64,000 nt of DNA from Phalacrocorax aristotelis (GCF_949628215.1 NC_134276.1:219066610-219130609); one strand, 5' to 3'; shown: positions 35,701-48,292, numbered from the stretch's first letter. Numbers and translations are program-made. The notes: a model not told the origin generated them from the sequence alone.

Positions 35701-38700
35701 ACACTCCCAGTATCTCAGATGGTACTATATATCAAGAAGACCATAGTCCAATACCCCGAGAAAGCTCTTCACTGGCTCTGCTATTAAATCCTGCCCCAAG
35801 AGAAAGCAGGTGTATGACTGTTCAGTCTGAGAGTGGAATGACTCAAAAGCAGCTGAGAATGGAAAATCCTTTTTCTTCCTTGCATTATGGTCTCCCCAGG
35901 CTGCATTCCCCTGCACCCTCTAGTATTTACACTGTGCCAGTTCCTTCACCCTTGCAATAGCTGTGCACTGGGCAGTGAGACCTCATCTCCATCTGGGAAG
36001 TCGCTTCTCTTGCAGCAGTGCAAAGAGCAGTGATTAGCAGCAAGCAATTGCAGGATGCAGCATGCAGTCTCACCTTATCTACTCTGTCATTCTGGACCCC
36101 ATAACGGCCTCCAAACCCCTTGGCATAATCTGTATGGAAAAAAATGAGACTATTTTATAAGAGTTTATATTCTTGTATGCCTCTCCAACTTCAGTATGCT
36201 GTGACCAGTGAAATGAATTAGCTTTCTCTGCGTCTTATCACACATAGAACTAAATAGAGATAACACATGAAAAATGCTCTGGACAGTCGCTTTAAGACTA
36301 ATCTTCATTCCTTTCAGCAAAGTGCACAGGTGTTCAGTGCTGTATGCTGGTAAACCTGCTTCCAAGGCACTGGGGTGAGAAGCCAGGCATGCCATTTGAG
36401 AGCAGTGTGGCCTTGTTCCCTGAAGTTAAATGTACAGTAGTCAAGCCATTCCTGGATCCTGCTTTGCCTCATTCCCATGTGCTTATCTGTTGAATGAATT
36501 TATGATCAGGAACATACCTCACAGAGAAAGCACAGTATAGTCTGAGAAGCCTGATTCAGGAACTTGCATTCAATGTGCCCCATGGATCCAAACATGCACC
36601 TACTCTGGCAGAGTTTACCCTTGTGCTTTGGGGTTTCACAATGGCCCAGCTGCTCCACAACATGCTGTACACATTCAGTTTTCAGCAGCTGGATCTCTAC
36701 GAACCACTAGCTTTAGTTCTGTGTATGTTCCAAGGAAATCGTGCTGCCACCTCTGGCAGCACTGCCCTACCTGTTTGGGATGCATGGGGTTGCACTTCCT
36801 CCTGATGGTCCCAGCCAAGGGCACTCTTGTCCTGACGATCCCTCTGGACCCCGAACTTCCCACCAAATCCCACAGAATAGTCTTCAACCACAGGGATCCA
36901 GATCATGGTATGGAAGAGAACAGACAAGGGAGGGAAAAAGTGGAAGCACTGTGAGCTCAGGCTGTCTTCACAGGGGTAATAATTTTCCGTGCCCGGGACT
37001 TAGACAAAGACATGGAGCAAAGCCAGATTTCCCCACTGGTGGCTGCAGCAATGGACCGCCCTCTGCCCTGGGACATGTCACCGGCTATTAGCACCTACCT
37101 GGGCTTCTCCTCCACTCTTTCTTTGGTGACATACTGCCAAGGAGATCCTTTTGCCCGTAGAAATCTGCTGCTCCTCTTCATTTAGCTTGAACTTTTTCCA
37201 GCAGTCATGCACTGGGCAATGGCTTTCCTCACCTGCCCCATTCCCTTGCTGCAAGCAGTGGGCACCTGACAGCTCCCCGTAGCTTTTCCACCACTCACGC
37301 AGCAGATTGCAGAAACCAAGCACAGTGCCCCACAGTCCCAGTGGGCATAGTCCCAAGCTCCAGTCCTGACACTGCCTGCTGCATTGAGCTCCCCAAGCTC
37401 ACCTTTCTGAGAATCATGCTTCTCTGCCTGGCTCTTGTAGTCGAATCCCACTGCTGCTTTGTCCACCTTGTCCCTCTCCACACCATAGCGGCCACCAAAG
37501 CCCTTGGAGTAATCTGAGGTGGTACATGGAGTGACATGCTGCCCCAAGAATGGGGCTGGTGAGGGGAGGGGGTAAAGATGGGGAGCACCACTAGGGAGGA
37601 GCACCAGGAAGGAAGAAGAGTGGCAAGGATGATGGAAACCACTAGAAAAACCTAGGAGTTTGGAGGGGATAGAGTGGATGGCAGGGAGCACTGTGGGGGC
37701 CATTGAGGATGAGGGCCCATGGGAATAGGTGCACAGGGCAAGCGTGGGCCATGGCAGCAAGAGAGCCCGAGGGCCATGGGCAGCAGGCGACACAGCAGGC
37801 CAAGAGGGCAAGGAAGAAAAGTGACATGCCAAGGGCAGCTGGGGAGGCAGTGGGAGCTCAGCCACCCAAGGATGCAAAGCCAAGGTGAGACTTGGGCACT
37901 GATAGCCTAGGCATCCGCCCACTCATGCATCTCCAGAGCAAGACCTGTGGTCTGCTGGTCTGTGAATAAGTATATTGAAAGTACAGAAGAAATGGCAAAC
38001 TTTGGTTGTAGGGCTTACATTTGCTATAGTGGAATTTCAGCTTCTACAAGGAAACCACTGACCCTGGATGCTGCAGCAAAGGCTGAAACCCAAATTTCTG
38101 GAGGCATGCTGCAGCTCTTCCCCAGACTGCTTCTGGCACGCTCAACCATTATGAGATAGAGGCACAGCACGTCTTCCTTATGCCTCCCCTTTTTCCATCT
38201 TCTAAACTAGTAATGTATTAACTACTTCAACTGTGTTCAGCTATCTTCTAAGGACTACCTTGTTATTATTGGCTGATGTCCTAAGAAATTTCAGCCTCTA
38301 TCCTAGCTACTGGCTGTATAGATACACTTCCCTTTCAGAGACCTGGTCTTCCAGCTCTGTTTTCAAATCCTACCCTTCAGGAGGAGTAAATCACAGTTAC
38401 CTCTCTTTGTTCCCTAACCCTATTCTTACAGGTCACTCATTTCACAGGAATGAGTTAGGGCTTCTCCAGCAAATTCAGCCTTATCAGTTCATGAAGACTG
38501 TGATCTAGAGAAATATGCATGAAAATACTTGGTATTCAAGAATGGCTCTCTGTTTCATAGAAGCTCAGTCACTTAAGGATGAATAAATCCTAGAAAATTC
38601 TTAAACATATCTTAATTCAACTATTACTTAGCCATTCATCCATTATGGAATGAACCTTTTAGGATGCTGTTTTCAGCAAATATAGATTTTATGACCATTA

Positions 38701-41700
38701 CCTTGATGCTGGAGTTTCCAGTATGGACACATTTTTATGAAAAACAATCGAAACACCATACCCTATTTCTAACAGTTTCATTTCATCCTAAGCGATTTCT
38801 GTGGTTTTACACAGCCTGATGAATTTCTATGTTTACAATCTTGTATACAATCTCTCATACAGGAATATGTTAATGTAGCACAACTGCATGTGAGTCATTA
38901 ATTTAAGATCAACCGAGAATTCCTCAAGACACCTTCCTTTTATAGCTTCCCCTGAAACAAACATGATTCAGGTCTTCTTTCCTTGGTAATGTAGTAATTA
39001 TCTGAAACAGTACAGACCTTGCCTCTCATCTTCTCTTAGTTGCAGAATGTTTAAAATATCTTTAATTTCAGTTCTTGCAAAGTTCTTAATGAATATAGCT
39101 GCTTGTATGTACACGTCAAACTTTGGCTGAATCATCTCCACAGTTCTGCAGAAATTTGGGTGCTATATAGGCTTTTGTTTCTATATCCATTGTTGCCCCT
39201 TTTCTTATATACTGCTTTTTCAGAAATCGTGTCTCACATCCTACAATGCTTGGGTTCTCTCTGGAGCAGTTTGCTCAGAATGACTTTTAGAGGAAAGGGA
39301 GCATCAGTCATCCATCGAGGGTGCATGTGGGGGGCAGGGGGCGTGTCTTCTCTGCTCAGCTGTGATGTGGTTTCCGTCAAAGCAAAACGCAGCGACAAGC
39401 AGAATGTACAATAGAAGGGTGGTGACAGGACAGCAGGGAATGGGGCCAGAAGGGTGACTGACAGGGTACAGGAATCTGAAGCAAGTGACAGCAGGGAGAC
39501 AACAAGGGAGACTGTGCCACAGCAGATGGCACAGAATATTAGGAGCAGACGAGAAGCTGAGCAAAGTGTCAAAAGGGGCCACACATGTCCATGGACTTGC
39601 CTTTCTGGGATGAGTGTTTCTCCACCTCACCCTTATATTCAAAGCCCAGTGCTGACTGCAACAAGAAGGGGAGGAATGTCAGTCATCCTGAGGGGCCAGG
39701 CTGGGACCCACACTCCTCCAGGGGCCAGGCTGGGACCCTGCTCCAAGCCTTGTGCTGCAACACGCAGGTGCCTGGCCAATCCTTGGCTGGTACAGGCCTC
39801 CTCAACCTTTCACACCTCCCCTGCTGTCCATGTGGCAGCATGCCTGGTAATGGACCCTTGCAAGAGCCGCTGCACTTCAGGCCACAATCCTGACCCCTGC
39901 ACCCTGTCAGCAGGCAAGGCGGCTGGGCAGCATGTGACACAGGATGTGCATGGGAAGGATGGCATCCTGCTATCCCCATCCAGTCCTGCCATGGGCAGTC
40001 ACTGTGTGTAGCACACCCTGGCGTCTGGAGATGCCAAACACCACAGCCCCCAAGACAAACACAGCGCTGCCCAGATAGGACAGTGCAAGCACATTAATGC
40101 ACACCAGAGTTAATCTTCACATGTGCCCTGCAATTTGTCATCAGTCATTGTCCTGCACACAGGCTGTGTGCTTCACTGGAGACCACAGTGCATGGCATAC
40201 CTAGACCTGCAACCACCAGCACTTTGAAAACTGCAGTCACAATCCTAAACGTAGCATAGTGTTTTAGGGGGAGCACTGTGCACAGGTTGCAAGTATGTAT
40301 CTCAGATGCCCTGTCCAACACACCTTGTCAGCTCGGTCCCGCTGGACTCCAAACTTCCCCCCAAAGCCCTGGGCTGCATCTGTCTGCGAGGAGTGCTTCC
40401 CAACATCAGCAATGTACTCGTGGCCCACTGCACACTGAGAAGAGAGACAGCATGACATGAGCACCCATGGTCAGACTGGCAAGGTGGACAGAAACATAAG
40501 CATCACACAGTTGCTCTGACCCACTGCCGACATGATTGCAGCCATGAGGTGACAGGTCCAAACTGACTGTGCTGGTGGTGGTGATGCCTTCCGCACAGCC
40601 TTTGCCAGTACCAGCTCTGCTCTGAGATCTGTGATGCTGCTTCAAGTGCAGCCATGCCACTCAACTGGCTCCACTGCCAGCTCATCAAAACCATAGGATG
40701 CTGAATACTGGCTGCTCCCAAATGCCAGTGGCGTGGTGGATAATCACATGGGGAAACTGAGGAGAAAAGTGCAGATAGGCACGCACAATTGAAAACCCAC
40801 AGGCAGCAGGTCTGGCACCTGCTCCTTATTGTCTGTGTCTGAGAGTGAGGGTCAGCAGACCTGGCTAGGATCACCCTTTACATTTACCACAGGCCAGGCC
40901 AGGGCCTGACTGCTCCCTGCAGGAGGTGGTGTGCCCAGGAATTGCACACACTCCTCAGGAGAAGGGCCAGAGGCTGAATGCTGGCAACATTCTGGTAAGA
41001 CTGGATGAAGGCCAAGGAGCTCCTCAACCAAAACATCCTCACTGTGCTCCAGCAGAAGGGTCTGAGCATGGCTGCCATGTTGGCCTCCTGAAAATGTCTG
41101 TTTCTCATCCTGCCATCCTGGTATCATGCCCACCCACAGTGACCCCATATAATGACTACTACTGCAACCTTATCATCTCACTTCTGAAAAAAAAAAAAGT
41201 ATTAAATGCTGAAAGGTACAGAAAGCAGTGTGGTGATGATTACCAGAAAACATAAAACAGATTTGATGTGACAACAGAAAATATGAACTAGGGCTTCATC
41301 CTGGGAAGATATGTCAGAGGTCTGTAATGGAGAATGAGAGGAGGGAATTATTATTCATTACTTCTCCAAGCAAAAGTAGGGAAGCATCTAATTTGAATTT
41401 TACGCAGCAGGTTTGAAACAAGCCACAGAAAGTCCTTCTTCACAGATCAGGGGAACATTGCAAGGAAGTTGTAGAGACAAATTATACAAATCGGTTCAAA
41501 CAGATCCTGGAGACAGATTATGCACTAGCTATGCTTGCTCTCCACTCTCCCCCTTCAAGGTCAGGCCAGAAAACAGGGATGCTCTCTCCTGTATGAGAAA
41601 AAGACTTTTCCACTGGGGCCCAAGGAAGCCCTTTACAACTGTTACCTTATCCATTCGGTCCCGCTCTGTTCCAAATTTGCCCCCATAGCCATAGGAGGCC

Positions 41701-44700
41701 TTGGGGCCAGTCTCCAGCTCCTTCTTCTTGATGACCTCATGTTCCTCTGACACCTTGTTCCTCAGCTGATGGATGCTGGTGAGACAGAGAGAGTCAGGGC
41801 AAGCCACTGTGGGATTGTGCAGACCCACGCAGCCAGCTGGAGTATCCCTGTGTCACTGTACCAGCCAGAGCCCAGTCCAGAGCAAGACATAAACCCACTG
41901 CCAGCTGCAACTGTGTGCCCACACTAGGCCCCACTGTGTGGTAGCCACACACATACAGCCACTGCACTGCGGCAAGAGACAGTGCCACCCCGGGTGCTGG
42001 CGAAGGACCCAGAGCGGTAAGCTCAGAGGGTGCATTCAGCTTCTACTCTGCAGCCCACAGTCCAGGCTACACCGTGTTTTCAACGGGAGCCCATGCTTTC
42101 CTTTTCCTGTGTGCTGCACTAGCCACTCTGTGCAGAGCAGTACTGGGATGTCCCAAGGGAGCTTCTGGATAGGGTCAGCTTTGGACGGGGAAGTAGCAGC
42201 ATGTCTTTGCCACAGGGACAGCCACTGTCTGGAGGTACTTGGAAGTTAACCCCTCACGGCATCACAGGCAGCCCATGAATTTTGCCTCTGGTGCAACACT
42301 AGCACCTCAAACCAAGAGCCTGGATGCAGCCGGCAGAGCCCAGGAGATGCCTCGCCCGGGGTGAGGTCTCCACTCCCCTGCCACCCCGTTGCTTTCTGGG
42401 GCCGGGGGTGTACCCCAAGCGAGGAGCCCCAAAAGAGGGGCCCCAGAAGAGAAGCCCCGGGTGGAGTCGCCAGGCAGCCCGCACCGCCGGGAAAGCTCTC
42501 TCGGTGCTCCCGCCCCACAGGGCCACGGCGGGCAGCGGGCGGGTGCGGGGCGGCGGACCAGGCCCCCCCCCGGGCCGCTCCGCCCCTGCCGCGGCCCCGC
42601 TCCGCACAGGCCCTTATTTGGCTGGTTTCGGCCGGCGCTGCCGTCTCCCCTCCCCGGACGTCGCCGCGGTAACGGCCCGCCCGCGCGTCCCGGTCCCCAG
42701 ACGCCCGCGGAGCCGCAGCGGCCGGGAGCTGGGCCCCGCCCGCTGCCCCCCGCGCCCCGCCGGGCCGCACTCACTCGATGTGCTCGGCGCGTCCGGAGCC
42801 CTCGATTGTTTTGGCTCCCCAGCGCTGCTCCTTCTCGGAGATGTCGTTCTGCAGAGGACACCGCAGGCGTCAGCGGGGCAGGGCCCGCCCGCCCCGGAGA
42901 AACGGGGCTCCGGCCCGACGGGAAGGGGGCGGCGGGCAAGGCACGGGGGGGATGGCCGTGAGCCCCGGGCGCCCCATCCCCGCCGGCGACTGGCGCCCTG
43001 CAGGGCCGGGCGCCCGGGGACGGCGGATCCGCGGCCCGCGGCGGCGGCGGGGACAGGGCGCGGGGCTGCGGGAAGCTCCGGCCCTCTTCCTCAGGGGATA
43101 GCTAGCGAACAAAAATGCTGCGGGAATTAATTGTTTAGGAAAATATTGGAAGGACACTGAGGTAAACGTTTCACTCAAGGTCTGCTGGTCTGCCTCGGCT
43201 GGGTTATAACAGCACTTGTTTTGTCTTCTTTTTGGAAGGTCTGAACACATGTTTGATCAATAAGCTCTTTCCTAATATAAGGTAAAGCTAAAAATATGTC
43301 TATACGAAATAGAATAAAATATTAATAAAAAGTGGTTTTTTAGGCTTATTTTAAATGCCGCCACAAATAGAAGATATGAAGTAAAAAAAAAAATTGACAG
43401 CATAGAATTTTTTTAAACATTAATAACTTGGAACTTTGAGGAGGGGGACTTGCTTTTCTGTTCCAAACTAGAATTTCTTACTGGAAAATACTAGACAAGA
43501 CTGAACCTTGAAAACATAGGACTCTTGCCTAACGGAAGAGGCTGTTCATCAACAAACTATCTCAGAAAGCAACCCAAAATCTCAGCAGAGCTCAGAGAGG
43601 CCTGTGGCTGTAAAGCATGGCTGGCGCTCCTTGGCACCAGGAGGAGCAGGACTTTCGCTGTGCTATGTGCTCCTAAGACATTTAGAAAAAGGGTATGAAG
43701 ACTGGGCTGTCAATATGTCTTGCGATAGTAAAGGGGCTGTTCAGGGTAACAAAATACAGGAGACAAAGCGGTGCAGAAAAGTCTTGTGATGCCACATCAG
43801 TGGGTGATAAAATTGTAAATTAAGGTTAGTGTTAATAAGTATAAAAGTAAAGCATATGGAAAAAAAATCCTAATTATATCTGCACATCAACTGTTCCAAA
43901 ATATTTACCATTCAGGAAGGAGTACAAAATACGGAATTATGTGCAGTTATGTAGAAAAGCAGCAAATACAGAATTGGCCAAAGGGTGAGTGACATTAGGA
44001 AAGGAATAGCAACTCAAATAGAAAATGAAAATCATGACGCTGTATGAATGCAAGGGGTTCCCCCAGGCTAAGCCCTTCTATTCTCTCACCATCTCATCTA
44101 GAGAATTGGACTAGATCGAAAAGAAGGCTATTTAGAGGCATGGAGCTGCATCTGCATGAGGTGACTGAAAACAGAGTAGGATTATTCCATCTGGAAAAAA
44201 AGACAAAGAGGGCAATGCTGGAATCCTGTACAATTACAAATGGTGTGGGAAAGAAAAAATGTCATCTTTGCTATATTTTGTAACATAAATTGTGGGGAGG
44301 ACTTAGTGAAGTTACCAACCATATGAAGTTTATCAAGGGCAAGTGCTGGATTTTGCACCTGGGGCATGGCAACTCTGGACATAGATACAGACCAGGGAAC
44401 GAGTGGCTGGAGAGCAGCTCTGCAGAGAGGGACCTGGGGGTTCTGGTCGATGGCAAGTTGAACATGAGCCAAGTGTGCCCTGGCAGCCCAGAGGGCCAAC
44501 CGTGCCCTGCATCAAGCCCTGCATCGCAGCCAGGCGAGGGAGGGGATTGTCCCACTCTGCTCCGTGCTGGGGCAGCCTCACTTTGAGTGCTGTGGGCAGT
44601 GTTGGGCACCACAGGACATTAAGGATAATAAAGCTGCTGGAGAGTGTCCAGAGAAGGACCATGGAGTTGGTGAAGGCTTTAGAGGGGAAACCGTACGAGG

Positions 44701-45482
44701 AGCGGCTGAAGTCCCTTGGTTTGTTCAGCCTGGAGCAGAGGAGGCTGAGGGCAGCCCTCATGGCGCTCTGCAGCTCCCTCCCAAGGGGAGGAGGAGGGGC
44801 AGGGCTGGTCTCTGCTCTCTGGTGACCAACGGCAGGACCCGAGGGAACGGCAGGAAGATGTGCCAGTGGAGGGTTAGGTTGGACATTAGGAAAAGGTTCT
44901 TCCCCCAGAGGGTGGTGGAGCCCTGGAAGAGGCTCCCCAGGGAGGCATCACGACACCAAGCCTGGTGATATTCAAGAAGCACTTGGACAATGCCCTCAGA
45001 CACATGGTGTGGATTTTGGGATTGTCCTGTGCAGGGACAGGAGTTAGACTCGATGATCCTTGCGGGTCCCTTCCAACTCAGGACATTCTATGATTCTATG
45101 TTACCAAGGAGCAGGTTTAAAAGAAACTAAATATTCTGTACTCCTTAAGTGATACTGTAGTCAGTAGTGTACACTGATGTAGGAAGTTCTGGAGACTAAA
45201 CATAGCTATGGGTCAGAAATGGCTTAGACAGATGACCTGACAGTACCTGTGAGGGGTTGGTGGAACTTGGCTGATCCTGCACAGCCAGCACTGCTGCATG
45301 CCATGCCTCACCCCAGGTGACCAGCATATGCCTAGGGCTAGTGAACCCTTCACACACCATCACCACCAGTATTATAGATTACCACACCAGATACTCACCA
45401 CGAAATCAGGGTCAGTGTCCCAGTCATCTCCCTGAGCCTCAACCTTCACTGACACGTCGTGTCCCACGGCTGCTTTCCACAT
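29717..45482 (-). CDS. HCLS1: HCLS1 (HS1), haematopoietic cortactin relative
   Basis: Fourteen coding exons, minus strand: 45482-45399, 42848-42775, 41775-41646, 40434-40324, 39655-39601, 37513-37403, 36881-36771, 36129-36074, 33063-32994, 32751-32615, 31981-31868, 31364-31055, 30287-30216, 29853-29717. They sum to 523 residues, all in frame. Domains: acidic N-terminus with DDW (19-21), the Arp2/3 contact in this family; four full 37-residue repeats (about 82-229) plus a half repeat for F-actin; a charged helix (about 268-313); PPSLPPRP (361-368); tyrosines 396, 415 and 439 in YEEL/YEEL/YEEI; an SH3 domain (about 469-522) with ALYDYQ, the WW pair and FPANYV. Human HS1 is 486 residues as I recall, so the extra length equals one repeat. 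HS1 is a Lyn/Syk substrate that links antigen-receptor signals to branched actin in blood cells. The intron after exon 5 starts with GC, and the ATG directly follows an acceptor AG. Confidence 0.96.
33064..36073. other. HCLS1 intron 8, no separate gene seen
   Basis: About 3 kb between the half-repeat exon and the next exon. Sequence at about 34.9-35.5 kb does not match CR1 and could be an unrecognised old repeat, but I cannot classify it. Confidence 0.45.
37514..39600. other. HCLS1 intron 5 (GC-AG intron), no separate gene seen
   Basis: About 2.1 kb, A-T rich in the middle. It starts (minus strand) with GCAAGT at 39600 and ends with AG at 37514, so it belongs to the GC-AG class. Confidence 0.75.
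39691..39738. repeat. 29-nt period tandem duplication
   Basis: AGGGGCCAGGCTGGGACCC occurs at 39691 and again 29 nt later, unchanged. It lies just upstream of HCLS1 coding exon 5, in intron 4. Confidence 0.8.
42310..43095. promoter_or_regulatory. Intragenic CpG-rich island over HCLS1 coding exon 2
   Basis: A sharply bounded block of very G+C and CpG rich DNA inside an otherwise ordinary gene. It surrounds the exon at 42848-42775, with C-runs and GGCGG motifs on both sides. It does not coincide with the predicted first exon near 47.75 kb. It could be an alternative promoter, an orphan CpG island or a conversion hot spot; sequence alone does not decide. Confidence 0.7.
43100..44282. other. HCLS1 intron 1 (between coding exons 1 and 2), A-T rich part
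   Basis: A-T rich with an abrupt change from the island at about 43095. No exon or classified repeat seen. Confidence 0.55.
44290..45102 (+). mobile_element. CR1 LINE, sense, longer 3' portion inside HCLS1 intron
   Basis: Encodes in shifting frames [55 protein letters not shown] and [19 protein letters not shown], then GATCCTTGCGGGTCCC and the tail CATTCTATGATTCTATG. About 810 nt with few disruptions. It is antisense to HCLS1 and lies between coding exons 1 and 2. Confidence 0.92.
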
Positions 45483-45557
45483 CTGCACAGGGAGGGGACA
45501 GTATCACCCGGAGCCCAGCATGTGGGCACTGCTGGCTCACGGCCATAGGCATGTCAG

Positions 45558-45665
45558 ACCAAGCAGTCATGGTATAACTCAGGCTGGAAGGGACCCTTAC
45601 AGGCTACCTGTCCTGCTGATCTCTCTGTCCCTCCTACAGCACAGGGCACCCCAAAATAGCTACTC
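45558..45665 (-). mobile_element. Possible CR1 tail remnant, antisense
   Basis: ATGGTATAACTCAGGCTGGAAGGGACCC resembles a reversed CR1 3' end; the rest quickly loses similarity. It lies just upstream of HCLS1 coding exon 1. Confidence 0.35.
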
Positions 45666-47740
45666 TTGAGCACCAGCACCTCTTTCAGCAAAACACACAG
45701 GGATTCTAAGTGCAAACCACAGTCTCCATGCACACTGACTCCACAGTTAAAATGCACACCTTATTTTAATGTAAATTAGTGCTAGCATCCAACGATCAGA
45801 TTCTGCTTCTCAAACATATACTAACAGTCTCAGCACAGAAAATTCCCTGCTTTAACCTTGCTTCTGTTAAGCACAGTTACAGCACACCACCTGAGGCCAT
45901 GGCTTGCTCTGCCACCATGATACAATGCTTATTTACCTGAGGTTGGAATCCTGAAGTCTCTAGTCTGTCTTCCAACCTTTTAGTAACTGCCTAGTGTGCT
46001 AGAGAAGGTTCAGAGAAAAGCTGTATGCTGGTCTGACAGTGCTGGTACAGTATGCTGTGTGGTGTTTATGTCTGTCATATGGTAAAAACAGGAACTGGGG
46101 CTAAAGTCATTAAGTGTGCAGGGCCGAAAAGGCTGAAGCTGTGGTGGTATGGCTTGCAGGCTGTCCAATGAGGCCTGGAGGAAGTGATAGGCCCAGGAAG
46201 AGGAAGTTAAACAGAAGTAATATGAAATCTAAAACTCCTGCATTTCATTTTCAAGATGACTGTCAAAAGAGATGATGATGAAAAAGCCCCTCCCAAACAG
46301 CACAGTTTCTACAGAATGGGAGACAAGAAAAATTACATGGCTTGCCTGTCCCTACATGACAGAGCAGTCATTCTCAGCAGAGCTCTGACGTCCCACCACC
46401 TATTACTGTCTGTGGTGTTGAGAAGTCCCTAATTGTTCTTACTATCACCCAAAGCAGCTTTTCACTGGGGCAGAAAGACAGACTAAACAGAATGTGCAGC
46501 AAAGACTGGGCTGCCAAGCCCTGTTTCACATGACTATAAACATAAATCTATGAACAAACCAACAGGATGGAAGAGGACTCCTTTGTGATGGATCCTTATT
46601 TAACAACACGCTTTTATTATGTGATTCTCAACAGCACTAACCCCTCAATCCCAGAACCATACAGTAGCCTACAAACTGGCCCCAAGTGCTCAAGACAGTT
46701 GTTTTCTGTGCAAGCAAAATGTTTATGTGAACAAGAAATTAACTGTACAACACAAAAAGCTGTTAAGTAAATAACCTTCCAATTCAGGACAGTGCACTGT
46801 TCAGTTCAGTTTCAAGCTGCCCTTACGAATTGTCTAGAGAATCAGCATTGTTAAGAACAGGAAGCAAAGACAACAGAAACGAAAAGACTACAGCAGGGAT
46901 GAGTCTGTCTTTTGTTAAACAACAGCCAGATAATTAGCTAAGGAAGAGAATGTAGGACCAAGGCAGATTTACTGTGAAGATCTGGCTTTAGGCCTTCCTC
47001 AGGCTGTGACATACTCTGCTGTGCTGGTATGGACTGACAGTAATGTCATGACAAACTGAATATAGCTAATTGCAAACAGAAGCAGGAGAAGCAGGAGAAG
47101 CAGGAAGGCTCACCTGGACAACATAGCACAAACTAACAATACCTTTAATCTCCTTTTCCCCTCCCTAATTTATGAGCATCTCTCACTCCAAAGATTAATT
47201 TTAAAGTTTGTGGCTCACTTTTTTTAATGATAAAACAGCAGCAATAACCAGCTAGCACAGGGTTGTTCAACGAGGCAACTGATTTGAGCAGCTAGCTCAA
47301 ATGCAGGTGGCTGACGGTTTCAAATCCTGCTGTAAATGGTCCTTGACCACCTACTCTCCAAAGCTACGCACCATGCATCTTTGGAACTGTGACAAACCAC
47401 AGACCAGACAAACCACAAGGCTCCAGACGTCCTCTATAATGAGGAATATCAGCCAGAGTAGCATCTCAACCATTTAGTTTGTCTCATTTTTCCCCTTGAA
47501 AGCATCCACTACAGCACAAGTATGGGGCTACCACACTTAGCACAGTTGCCCTGGTTGATTTGGAAACGTGGTTCTTCAGAGCCTCAAACACAAGAGCAAC
47601 GATGACCAAAGACGACTAAGAAGCAAATGCCAAGCACTATCAACTCATGCATGCATGGTCAAGGAGTTCTCTTTGCCCACCAAAGCCCTACATTTTTTTG
47701 GTTGTTGTTTCTCACTTTCTGCTGTCAAAACCTGCTCAGC
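45666..47740. other. HCLS1 5' intron, no separate gene seen
   Basis: Between the predicted non-coding first exon and the ATG exon. A 9-nt repeat (GAAGCAGGA about 3 times) lies at 47079-47109. No other feature recognised. Confidence 0.5.
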
Positions 47741-47748
47741 TTACTTAC

Positions 47749-47860
47749 CTTAAAAGGCTCACCAGATCCTGCTGGAAAACTTGCTGCTTTTTGTTCAGGC
47801 ACCTGTTGCTAGTGTCAGCTTTTGGACCGCTGTGTGCTCCGAGTTCCTGTTTTAACTTCA
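47749..47860 (-). other. Predicted 5' non-coding exon of HCLS1
   Basis: On the minus strand the sequence ends in CTTTTAAG followed by GTAAGTAAG, a near-perfect donor, at 47749/47748. The next downstream acceptor is the one whose AG directly precedes the ATG at 45482. The 5' end is not determined. No open frame from this exon joins the HCLS1 frame, so it would be untranslated. Confidence 0.45.
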
Positions 47861-47868
47861 GCTGTCTT

Positions 47869-47879
47869 CACTTCCTGTG
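47869..47879 (-). promoter_or_regulatory. ETS / PU.1-like site upstream of HCLS1
   Basis: CACAGGAAGTG on the minus strand, about 120 nt before the predicted first donor. GGAA cores of this kind bind ETS factors such as PU.1, which drives many blood-cell promoters that lack a TATA box. A single short motif is weak evidence, but the position fits a haematopoietic gene. Confidence 0.35.
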
Positions 47880-48225
47880 TCCCAGCCCCCAGCTCTGCTC
47901 AAGTAATGAGTACCAAAACCTGCCCTAGTGCGCTGCAGTTCCCTTGCACTGCTGCCTGTGCTCTGGGATGCTGACAAGGCGTATACCCAGGATATAAAAC
48001 GTTGATTCCACGAGTAGCACTTGAAGGGGCACAATTACATTTCCTAGTGTGCAAAACCAGATTGTGATCTCCATTTTCATCTCTTCCAAAAAATCATTCT
48101 GCCATAAAAGTACAAAAAAGTTGAAAGGCTGAAGCCCCTGGGCTTGACAATTACAATGAGATCCAAAGCAAGCAAGCTACTGCTTACAAAACTTGTTATG
48201 AAATTTAACTCAGTAGTTTACAGCA

Positions 48226-48292
48226 CAATTAAAAATATATATAAACACACAGACACATACACACTTACATATATATACACACATATTTGAAA
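48226..48292. repeat. AT/CA-rich degenerate dinucleotide tract
   Basis: ATATATATAA followed by CACACAGACACATACACAC and ATATATATACACACA. Imperfect microsatellite between HCLS1 and GOLGB1. Confidence 0.85.

Noticed and set aside
42246-43250. Open frames of 174-268 codons on both strands
   Set aside because: CpG-island shadows with Arg/Pro/Gly-rich composition, around the real HCLS1 exon 42848-42775.
46260-46320. GATGATGA motif suggesting a C/D box snoRNA
   Set aside because: It lies on the plus strand, opposite to the host transcript, and no D box or terminal stem was found at a suitable distance.
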